Positions 35,581 to 42,965 of a stretch of 64,000 nt of DNA are shown in pieces; position 1 is the stretch's first letter, and each line of letters starts with the position of its first letter. Location: the NCBI GenBank assembly GCA_003612525.1, contig RAZD01000007.1:62001-126000 (forward strand), written 5' to 3'. Position numbers and translations under genes: made by a program. This stretch comes from a bacterium C-53. Lineage in GTDB: Bacteria; Bacillota; Clostridia; Lachnospirales; Lachnospiraceae. The notes under the pieces are model-generated. The model made no database searches and was not told where the DNA came from. It worked only from the letters and a program-made list of their open reading frames with translations.

Positions 35581-35946
35581 TTATTCGCGGTTTCTATGCT
35601 CATCGATCATCGCCTTGATCTTTTCCGCTTCTTTCTCGGAAATCGTTTTTTCGCCAAGAAACGCCGCAAGGAACTGAGGAAGAGAACCACCGAACGTACG
35701 CTCAACAAAATATTCCGATTCCTCAGCCTGCACCCGCTCTCTGGAAATCCGCACAGTAACTGTGGCATTTGTATTCTCGATATATCCTTTTTGACAAAGC
35801 TTTTTAATGGTTGTGTAAGTCGTCGACTTTTTCCACCCCAGTTCTTCCTGACAAAGACGCACAAGCTCCCCTGAATTCACCGGCGCATTCTTCCATACCA
35901 CCTGCATAAAACGATAGTCACTGTCACACAATTTTAAGTATTCCAT
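35581..35946 (-). CDS. BlaI/MecI-family repressor
   Basis: A 121-residue winged-helix repressor, with MQVVWKNAPVNSGELV, TTYTTIKKLCQKGYI (recognition helix) and a C-terminal dimerisation helix. Its gene precedes the M56 protease by 18 bases on the same strand; this pair is standard for BlaI-BlaR1-like signalling. The protease would cut the repressor to open the promoter. Two operator-like repeats are immediately upstream (35998-36039). Confidence 0.93.
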   Translation of the reverse strand: MEYLKLCDSDYRFMQVVWKNAPVNSGELVRLCQEELGWKKSTTYTTIKKLCQKGYIENTNATVTVRISRERVQAEESEYFVERTFGGSLPQFLAAFLGEKTISEKEAEKIKAMIDEHRNRE

Positions 35947-35997
35947 CCATATTCACCATACCTTTCCAATACAATATCCCTAAAAAAAGCAAAACAA

Positions 35998-36039
35998 GTC
36001 TATAGTCATAGACCTTGTGTTAAGTCTACAACCATAGAC
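35998..36039. promoter_or_regulatory. Tandem BlaI-type operators
   Basis: GTCTATAGTCATAGAC (35998-36013) is a perfect 6-4-6 inverted repeat, and GTCTACAACCATAGAC (36024-36039) a nearly identical second copy with one arm mismatch, 26 bases apart centre to centre. They overlap the promoter of the repressor gene. Confidence 0.8.
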
Positions 36040-36051
36040 CTGTTTTGTCAA
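36023..36051 (-). promoter_or_regulatory. Promoter of the BlaI-M56 operon
   Basis: On the minus strand TTGACA (36051-36046), a 17-base spacer and TAGACT (36028-36023). The -10 box lies within one of the tandem operators. Confidence 0.7.
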
Positions 36052-36068
36052 CAGATTTTCTTATTTTG

Positions 36069-37535
36069 TTATAATTTTTTTTCTATCTCATTGATGACAA
36101 TCTTTAATGCTTTAATTCTGGCATATCTCTTATCATTTGACTCAAGAATATGCCACGGTGCAAATGATGTGCTTGTTTTTTTGAGCATTTCATTTACAGC
36201 TTCTTCATATTGGTCCCATTTCTCACGGTTGCGCCAGTCTTCATCCGTAATTTTCCACTGTTTTTCCGGTGTATTCTGCCGTTGTGTGAAACGCTCCAAT
36301 TGAGTTTCCTTATCAATCTGCACCCAGAACTTAATGATTACTGCACCCCAGTCATCTAACTCTTTCTCAAACTCATTGATCTCATTATAAGCGCGCTGCC
36401 AGTCATTCTCCTTACAGAATCCTTCCAGACGCTCCACCATGACTCTGCCATACCAGGTTCGGTCAAAGACCGCGATATGCCCTGTTTTGGGCAGACGATT
36501 CCAAAAACGCCATAAGTAATGCCGTGCCTTCTCATGAGGTTCCGGACTTGCAATCGGATGCACCTCAAATCCCCTCGGATCAAGCGCTTCTGTGATTCGT
36601 TTAATATTCCCGCCCTTTCCGGCCGCATCCCATCCTTCATACGCAATAATAACCGGGATTTTCTTTCGATACAGTATATTGTGTATATTACGTAGCTTCT
36701 TTTGACACTGACTTAATTCTTTTCTGTATTCCTCTTCCGTAAGAGTCTTTTTCAGATTATATTCCGAAAGTTTTGGTATCGACTTAAGCGGGAATGCATT
36801 CTGCAGAAGCGGAGAGGCCGACTCACTGTTTTTCAGCGCCGTATCAATGCTTTCCACAAGGATTTCCATCACTTGCAGTTCCGCCCATTTTTTATATTTC
36901 GCATCAATCAGATACCAGGGTACACTTGCCTGATTCGTGTCGCAGAGATATTGCTCATAAACATTCATACATTTTTCATAATGTTTATTCTGCCAATAAT
37001 CAAATTCTGCCACACGCCATTTCGTATTTTTATCTTCCTCCAACAGACCAAGACGCTTTTTCTGCTCGCGCCGGCTGATCTGAAAGAAAAGTTTTACTAC
37101 CAGATAACCATTGTCGCGAAGCTGCCGCTCAAATCTCTTTACGCTCTCAATTTTTCTTCTGTAATCCGCCTTTTCATCGTTATTCTGTAAAACACTCCTT
37201 GTCACTTCATCCAGCCATCCGCCATCGAGAAACATAAACTTCCCGGCCTCCGGAATCCGTACAAAAAAACGATATAAAAACGGTTTTCGCCGTTCCTCCT
37301 CCGTAGGCATATCCATAGTTGCTACTTTAAAAAACCTCGGATCAATATTTCGTATAATTTTTCCCAGTACACTTCCTTTTCCGGAAGCGCCCCAGCCTTC
37401 CATCAGAACAAGCACCGGCAGATTTTTCTTTTTGATTGCCGTTTGCTGTGCAGCAAGCCGCTTTCTCGCCTCTGTCAGCCTTTTCCCAAGTTCTTCCGGA
37501 TTCGGCTGCTGTGGTCTGTTCCAATCCTTTAACAT
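36069..37535 (-). CDS. Polyphosphate:AMP phosphotransferase (PPK2-type, two domains)
   Basis: A 488-residue protein made of two fused PPK2 domains, each with a Walker A-like motif: EGWGASGKGS near residue 48 and EGWDAAGKGG near 300. The arginine/aspartate-rich motifs (DRTWYGRVMVERLEGF) follow in the C-terminal half; the N-terminal half has DGGWLDEVTRSVLQN where the active enzyme has DRSWY, so one half is probably inactive. This is the pattern of class II PPK2 (PAP), which makes ADP from AMP and polyphosphate. It may link energy balance to polyphosphate use. Confidence 0.88.
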   Translation of the reverse strand: MLKDWNRPQQPNPEELGKRLTEARKRLAAQQTAIKKKNLPVLVLMEGWGASGKGSVLGKIIRNIDPRFFKVATMDMPTEEERRKPFLYRFFVRIPEAGKFMFLDGGWLDEVTRSVLQNNDEKADYRRKIESVKRFERQLRDNGYLVVKLFFQISRREQKKRLGLLEEDKNTKWRVAEFDYWQNKHYEKCMNVYEQYLCDTNQASVPWYLIDAKYKKWAELQVMEILVESIDTALKNSESASPLLQNAFPLKSIPKLSEYNLKKTLTEEEYRKELSQCQKKLRNIHNILYRKKIPVIIAYEGWDAAGKGGNIKRITEALDPRGFEVHPIASPEPHEKARHYLWRFWNRLPKTGHIAVFDRTWYGRVMVERLEGFCKENDWQRAYNEINEFEKELDDWGAVIIKFWVQIDKETQLERFTQRQNTPEKQWKITDEDWRNREKWDQYEEAVNEMLKKTSTSFAPWHILESNDKRYARIKALKIVINEIEKKL

Positions 37536-37568
37536 TTTTTATTCCCCCTCTTTTCCATCTTTATGGCT

Positions 37569-39155
37569 TTATCCTGTTCCGTCCCTGATTCTAAATTCAC
37601 TGTATTTTGGCGTTCCGTCTCTGATTCTGGTTCCGTCTCTGATACCGGCACCCGTATTTATCTGATTTGCATGACTTTCACTTTCATCTCTATATCCCCC
37701 GGTATCCGGGCCATAATATTTCGATGCGTCAGAAGAAATCTCCGGCGCATCCGGCACACGGACTGGCGCCGGAAACTTCGGTTTTGGAATTTCTTCAGGA
37801 ACCTCCGGTTCACCTGCCGAATTTTCATATGCTTCATTCCAGTATATATCCTGACCGCCAACCGTAATTTCAATCATTGGAAGCGCCAGCTCTTCCGGCT
37901 CTTCCTGTTGCTGTTCCTCAACGGACTCATTCTCCGACTCATCCGACACTGATACGATTTTTCCATTACATATTTCATTACATAGGATATTTTTCTTTAC
38001 CGACTCATCGTAATAATAGGCATCCGCTTCTTTGTTATCCGTATTATAAAACTGATAAGACGTAATATTTTCCGTGAGTGTCCCGTCATATGCCACACTT
38101 GCAACTGCCGCTTTACTTCCCTTCACGATTCCGGCCTTTAAGGATACATATGAATCATCCTGAAATGCCACCCCGTAACTGCCGCTTAATGTACCGCCTA
38201 TCATAGAAAAGCTTCCACCGGTCTTTCCCGTAACAGAAGAAGACAGCAGTGCCGGCGATGTACTGACTGCTGCCATACCGCCCTGCACTGTTCCATCGTA
38301 CATTTCTGTACTTCCACCATTTACGGTTAAAATTCCTGTTTCCACTCCGTGAATGACAGATGTATTCTTTTCCGCAAGCGCACCTATCTTCACAATTCCA
38401 CCATTATTAACAACTGCACGTTCACCCGTGATATAGAATCCATTTTTTATAGTAAGACATGCGTTTCCTCTGCTGCTTCCAATATTATAAATTCCGCCTG
38501 ACATTGCAAGCTCCGCATTTTCTTCACCGTCAAGCGTCATTGTTCCACCTTCATTAATCACAGCATATACCGCATTCGCGCCCGCTGACAGATCACTGCT
38601 GCATAAATCCGCATTCCCGGTATTGTACACAGCCTGTCCAACAGCCGGGATCACATGAATCCCGTCTAGTTTCAAATATCCCTGATTGTTTATGGAAATA
38701 TTTCGGATAGAAGACTCTATCCAACTGCTTTGAACCGTCAGGGAACTGGATGAGGGCACGATAATAACCGGATTATCAGATATTCCCTGTCCATCCTGAT
38801 CGGAAGCATATAGATCCAGTCCGTTCATATCCAGAACAAACTGTTTCCCTTTCGCAACAATAATGCCGGAAGGAAGCGCATAAGTTCCCGCATAGTCTGA
38901 GGATACATTTTTCATTGTAATATGTATCCTTCCCTGCTCATACATTGTTCTATAAGATAAATCCATACAGGAGCCATCAAGCGCCGCCGCAAGCTGCTGC
39001 GCTGAATAAACTTCATACGTATTTTCATATTCCTGCATATCTGTCCGTACAATCTCCGCCTGTGCCGGTTCCGCCGCATACAACGGTTTCTGAAGGCCAG
39101 ACATCATCATTACAGCAAATGAAAATGCTGCGGCAAAGCACTTTAACCTTACCAT
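37569..39155 (-). CDS. Secreted beta-helix-like repeat protein, function unknown
   Basis: A 528-residue protein. It starts with a signal peptide (MVRLKCFAAAFSFAVMMMSG, cleavage near residues 27-29), then many short Gly/Asn-rich repeats such as VINEGGTMTLDG and AVYNTGNADL that match a right-handed beta-helix fold, as in polygalacturonase- or adhesin-like proteins. The C-terminal part is acidic and proline-rich (PEVPEEIPKPKFPAPVRVP), ending with a three-fold IRDGT motif. No membrane anchor or LPXTG sequence is seen. It may be a cell-surface or polysaccharide-binding protein. Confidence 0.65.
   Translation of the reverse strand: MVRLKCFAAAFSFAVMMMSGLQKPLYAAEPAQAEIVRTDMQEYENTYEVYSAQQLAAALDGSCMDLSYRTMYEQGRIHITMKNVSSDYAGTYALPSGIIVAKGKQFVLDMNGLDLYASDQDGQGISDNPVIIVPSSSSLTVQSSWIESSIRNISINNQGYLKLDGIHVIPAVGQAVYNTGNADLCSSDLSAGANAVYAVINEGGTMTLDGEENAELAMSGGIYNIGSSRGNACLTIKNGFYITGERAVVNNGGIVKIGALAEKNTSVIHGVETGILTVNGGSTEMYDGTVQGGMAAVSTSPALLSSSVTGKTGGSFSMIGGTLSGSYGVAFQDDSYVSLKAGIVKGSKAAVASVAYDGTLTENITSYQFYNTDNKEADAYYYDESVKKNILCNEICNGKIVSVSDESENESVEEQQQEEPEELALPMIEITVGGQDIYWNEAYENSAGEPEVPEEIPKPKFPAPVRVPDAPEISSDASKYYGPDTGGYRDESESHANQINTGAGIRDGTRIRDGTPKYSEFRIRDGTG
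37576..37643. repeat. 14-bp repeat, three copies, in the 3' end of the secreted-protein gene
   Basis: GTTCCGTCYCTGAT (plus-strand sense) is at 37576-37589, 37612-37625 and 37630-37643. In the protein it appears as IRDGT. It may be the remains of a dispersed DNA repeat that the gene has read into. Confidence 0.6.
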
Positions 39156-39320
39156 AAGCGACTCTCCTTATGAATACTTTTCATATTACACATACCATAT
39201 CATGAAGCATACAAATTATCAACTAAAAAATAGTTCTTTCGGTCTTGTTTTTTATGCATATATCATAATAATCTCTCGTTATTTTACGGCAGATTTCAAA
39301 TTTTCGCAGAATACTTACAA

Positions 39321-40238
39321 TTATCTCAAAAATCCATTAATAATTTCCTCCTCAGCCTCCTTTTCCGTAAGTCCGAGTGTCATCAATTTCATAATCTGTT
39401 CCCCTGCAATTTTTCCAATCGCCGCCTCATGAATCAGTGAAGCATCGGTACAGGCAGCGCTTATTTCCGGCACTGCTCGGATTGCTGCATCGTCCATAAT
39501 AATTGCATCACACTCCGTATGCCCGTTGCATGCAGTATTTCCTGTCATTTTCGATACAAAGAGCTGTGTGGACTTATCCTTTGCCACTGAACGCGACGTT
39601 ATATGCGTTCCGGAACCTTCACCGTTTAATTCAACTTCAAATGTGCTGACCGCATTCTGTCCGCCATGCGTCATAAGGCGTTCCACAACAATAAATGTAG
39701 CCCCCGCCTTCAGTTCTGCCGTTGTCAGGCGGTTCGTAGAATCAACACCCTTAATCTGTACACTTTCCATTTCCATGTAACCGCCTTCATCGATATGGAC
39801 GGCTGTCTGGGGATTCATGATTCGTTTTCCCAATCCATCACCGCTGCCAACATGCTTTTCCACATATTTCACCCTTGCATTCTTTTCAACAAAAAACCGA
39901 TGTATTCCTTCATGTCTGCTGTCCGTGTCTCCGCCGTTATGAATCCCACAGCCCGCAATAATCACTACATCCGAACCTTCACCGATATAAAAATCATTAT
40001 ATACAGCTTCCGACAGCCCTGACTGGCTCAGCACAACCGGAATATGCACACTTTCATGTTTTGTCCCAGGTTGAATGATAATGTCAATGCCGCTTCCGTC
40101 TTCCTTTGAAATAATTTCTATGTGTTCCGTTGAACCTCTGTCAATACTTTCTCCGTTCGCTCTTATATTATAAGCGCCTTCCGGAATTTCATGGAGTCCG
40201 GCAACCTCCTCTAACAGCTTTCTCTGTATTGTATCCAT
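39321..40238 (-). CDS. smsB: SufB/SufD-like scaffold protein, minimal SUF (SMS) type
   Basis: A 305-residue beta-helix protein of the SufBD family, much shorter than canonical SufB (about 470). It contains VSTFEVELNGEGSGTHITSR, an N-acetylglucosamine-like stretch of hydrophobic and Gly repeats, and conserved CNGHTECDAIIMDD followed by a histidine/glutamate region (CTDASLIHEAAIGKIAGEQIM). These are the residues thought to hold nascent iron-sulfur clusters. It is downstream of a SufC-like ATPase. The short size fits the minimal SmsCB system of anaerobes. Confidence 0.82.
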   Translation of the reverse strand: MDTIQRKLLEEVAGLHEIPEGAYNIRANGESIDRGSTEHIEIISKEDGSGIDIIIQPGTKHESVHIPVVLSQSGLSEAVYNDFYIGEGSDVVIIAGCGIHNGGDTDSRHEGIHRFFVEKNARVKYVEKHVGSGDGLGKRIMNPQTAVHIDEGGYMEMESVQIKGVDSTNRLTTAELKAGATFIVVERLMTHGGQNAVSTFEVELNGEGSGTHITSRSVAKDKSTQLFVSKMTGNTACNGHTECDAIIMDDAAIRAVPEISAACTDASLIHEAAIGKIAGEQIMKLMTLGLTEKEAEEEIINGFLR

Positions 40239-40253
40239 TCTAAAGCTCCTTCC

Positions 40254-40976
40254 TTATTGATAAAAACGGCATCCGCCTCTCTCACAGTCGCCAAAAAGTC
40301 CGGGAAGAATCTCATCCCTGCTTCCCTGTGTCTTCACTTCACCATCCGCAATCACAAGTATTTCATCCGCAATATTCAAAATCCGTTCCTGATGAGAGAT
40401 GATAAGAATAGAGCCATGCAGCTTATTTTTCATATCTTCAAATACCTGTATCAAATTCTTGAAACTCCACAGATCAATTCCTGCCTCCGGCTCATCAAAG
40501 ATAGAAATCGGCGCTGAACGTGCAAGACTTACCGCAATCTCTATCCGCTTCAGTTCGCCGCCAGAAAGACTTGCATCAATATCCCTTTGAATGTAATCCC
40601 TCGCACATAATCCAACCTGTGAAAGATACTCACATGCCCCTGCCGCCGAAAGTTCCCTGCCGGCTGCCAGCCGAATCATATCAAGCACCGTAATCCCCTT
40701 AAAACGGACCGGCTGCTGAAAAGCATAACTGATTCCTTTTTTTGCCCGTTCCGTAACCGAAGCGTCTGTAATATCTTCTCCGTCCAAATAAATTTTTCCT
40801 TCCTGCGGCTTCTCAATTCCTGCAATAATTTTTGCAAGTGTTGACTTTCCACCGCCGTTCGGCCCTGTTACTACTATAAATTTATCATCGGGAAGCACAA
40901 AACTGACATTCTTTAGAATTCCTTTTTCCTTTGACGAATCCTGTACCATAAAAGTTATATTTTTTAACTCAAGCAT
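40254..40976 (-). CDS. smsC: SufC-like ABC ATPase, minimal SUF (SMS) type
   Basis: A 240-residue ATPase with Walker A GPNGGGKST, Q-loop FQQPVRFKG, signature LSGGELKR, and Walker B ISIFDEPEAGID. It is of the SufC class rather than a membrane transporter: no permease is near it and it is followed 15 bases later by the SufB/D-like gene. In SUF systems SufC drives conformational change of the scaffold. The start follows AGGAGGAGAATTG. No cysteine desulfurase or SufU is nearby. Confidence 0.86.
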   Translation of the reverse strand: MLELKNITFMVQDSSKEKGILKNVSFVLPDDKFIVVTGPNGGGKSTLAKIIAGIEKPQEGKIYLDGEDITDASVTERAKKGISYAFQQPVRFKGITVLDMIRLAAGRELSAAGACEYLSQVGLCARDYIQRDIDASLSGGELKRIEIAVSLARSAPISIFDEPEAGIDLWSFKNLIQVFEDMKNKLHGSILIISHQERILNIADEILVIADGEVKTQGSRDEILPGLFGDCERGGCRFYQ

Positions 40977-41141
40977 ACAATTCTCCTCCTAAGTAAATTC
41001 TGATTTATTATAACGCATATTCTTTTATTTGAAAATGCGGAGTTTCCCTGTTGCATCACTCATAAACTATGATAGAATGTAGTAAAGTATCATTATAATA
41101 ATGAAGGGATGAATCCCTGTTTTCGAAAGGAATCCGCCTTT

Positions 41142-42470
41142 ATGAATAAAAGAAGAAAATTCCAGTTAATTGCAATCGCAAGCGTAACCGGAACCATCCT
41201 CATTCTCGCTGTCACTTTGTTTCTTCTGTTCCATTTTGTTTTAAAAGATAAAATAAACTCATTTATAAAAAAAATGCAGGAACAGAAGGCTCCTGTTGAG
41301 GAGACAAACACACAGGAACCCCAAAAACGCGAAACAGAGCCGGAAGAAGAAATCGAAACCGAAGCTGAAGAAGAAACCGAGTCCTATGCCGAACCGGAGG
41401 AAGAAACTGACCCTCTGGAACAACAGATTCGCGCTATTCTGGGTACTATGACTATGGATCAGAAAATCGGGCAATTATTCATTGTTACACCGGAAGAATT
41501 GACAGGTGTCGATACTGTGACTGCTGCCGGAGAAGCTACGCAAGCTGCCCTGGCACGTTACCCCGTCGGTGGATTGCTCTATTTTTCCGGTAATATCAAA
41601 GATCCTTCTCAATTAAAAGAAATGACAGCAAATACAATGTCTTATTCGAAGGAACTGACAGGACTCCCTATTTTTCTTTCAATTGACGAAGAAGGCGGAG
41701 AGGTTACTCGTATCGCATCAAATGGCAGATTCGATGTTCCTGAATTTGACAGCATGCACACCATTGGTGAAACCGGCGATCCTTCCAAAGCATACGATGT
41801 CGGGGCCTCTATCGGGGCATATCTGGGCGAATATGGAATCAATCTTGATTTTGCTCCGGTAGCCGATGTCCTTACGAACAGTGAAAATACAGTCGTAGCC
41901 GACCGCTCTTTTGGCTCGGACCCGAAATTAGTATCAGAAATGGCAATTCAAGTCGCTGCCGGATTACAGGATAACGGAGTATACGCCTGCATGAAACATT
42001 TTCCCGGGCACGGCGCTACAGCTGAAGACTCCCATAATGGCGCCGCCGTCACTCAAAAGACATGGGAGGAAATGCTTGACGCAGATATTGTGCCGTTCCG
42101 GGATGGCATTATACAGGATATCCAATTTCTGATGGTAGCGCACATCAACGCTCCGAACATTACAGGGGATGACACTCCTGCCTCCTTATCAAGCATCATA
42201 ATCACCGAAAAGCTGAGAAACGAACTTGGTTACTCTGGTATTGTAGTTACTGACGGAATGAATATGAAAGCCATTACAGATCAATACAATTCCGCACAGG
42301 CTGCCGTAAAAGCAATCCAGGCCGGCGCTGACATCATTCTCCTTCCCGAAGATCTGGAAACTGCCTATCAGGGAATCCGGGAAGCTGTAGCAGACGGAAT
42401 CATTACCGTTGAACGGATTGACGAATCTCTAAGCCGGATTCTTCGCGTCAAACTGCAAATGACCGGTTAA
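41142..42470 (+). CDS. Membrane-anchored GH3 glycosidase (beta-N-acetylhexosaminidase-like)
   Basis: A 442-residue protein: N-terminal membrane anchor (about residues 9-32), a very acidic linker (about 50-95), then a GH3 domain. The NagZ-type motif KHFPGHGATAEDSH carries the His and Asp acid/base pair, and VVTDGMNMKAI contains the nucleophile Asp. NagZ-type enzymes release N-acetylglucosamine from peptidoglycan fragments; an external, anchored form could act on wall material. The start at 41142 has AAAGGAA upstream; an ATG at 41109 has no useful site. Confidence 0.88.
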   Translation: MNKRRKFQLIAIASVTGTILILAVTLFLLFHFVLKDKINSFIKKMQEQKAPVEETNTQEPQKRETEPEEEIETEAEEETESYAEPEEETDPLEQQIRAILGTMTMDQKIGQLFIVTPEELTGVDTVTAAGEATQAALARYPVGGLLYFSGNIKDPSQLKEMTANTMSYSKELTGLPIFLSIDEEGGEVTRIASNGRFDVPEFDSMHTIGETGDPSKAYDVGASIGAYLGEYGINLDFAPVADVLTNSENTVVADRSFGSDPKLVSEMAIQVAAGLQDNGVYACMKHFPGHGATAEDSHNGAAVTQKTWEEMLDADIVPFRDGIIQDIQFLMVAHINAPNITGDDTPASLSSIIITEKLRNELGYSGIVVTDGMNMKAITDQYNSAQAAVKAIQAGADIILLPEDLETAYQGIREAVADGIITVERIDESLSRILRVKLQMTG

Positions 42471-42484
42471 CCGGACCGTAGTAC

Positions 42485-42529
42485 AAAAAGATCCCTGCAG
42501 AAATATCATTTCTTGGCAGGGGTCTTTTT
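42485..42529. terminator. Bidirectional terminator
   Basis: GATCCCTGC (42490-42498) pairs with GCAGGGGTC (42516-42524) with one wobble, bordered by A5 and T5 runs, between two convergent genes. Confidence 0.85.
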
Positions 42530-42532
42530 ATA

Positions 42533-42919
42533 CTAAAATTCATCCATTCCGTTTCGCATTTCCATGCTCCATTCAATTCTTGCGCCATTGCCTTTCATAT
42601 CAATCATTGTACGAAAAGCCTCTAAAAGCATGGCGGTCTTATCACAGTCAGCTCCATTCTTTCCTCGGTCTGTCCGAACATTATATTTACGCATCTCCCA
42701 GATGAAAATATCAATAATGGAATACCCGTTTACCGTGCACTGGCAAAGAAAATCCTGATGCTCCATATAATACAGAAACTCCCTGTAAATCGGCGGATTC
42801 GCAAGAAGATCCTCCCACAGCCGATCGCGCCATTCGTCCGTATAACATACATATTTACATGTTTCTTTCAAACATCCATATAATTTCAGCTTCTCGCCTG
42901 CAATAATTATCTGACGCAT
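42533..42919 (-). CDS. Hypothetical protein, conserved-looking, unknown function
   Basis: A protein of 128 residues from the ATG at 42919 (a 140-residue form from 42955 is possible, but neither start has a strong site). It contains a cysteine-rich part (KETCKYVCYTDEWRD, QDFLCQCTV) and a charged, Gly-rich end. I do not recognise the family. It follows copA on the same strand and ends at a shared terminator. It may be functionally linked to metal homeostasis because of cysteines, but that is only a guess. Confidence 0.5.
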   Translation of the reverse strand: MRQIIIAGEKLKLYGCLKETCKYVCYTDEWRDRLWEDLLANPPIYREFLYYMEHQDFLCQCTVNGYSIIDIFIWEMRKYNVRTDRGKNGADCDKTAMLLEAFRTMIDMKGNGARIEWSMEMRNGMDEF

Positions 42920-42965
42920 ATCAATCCATCTGCCTCTCTTCGGAACGCAGCTCATAGTGAGATTT

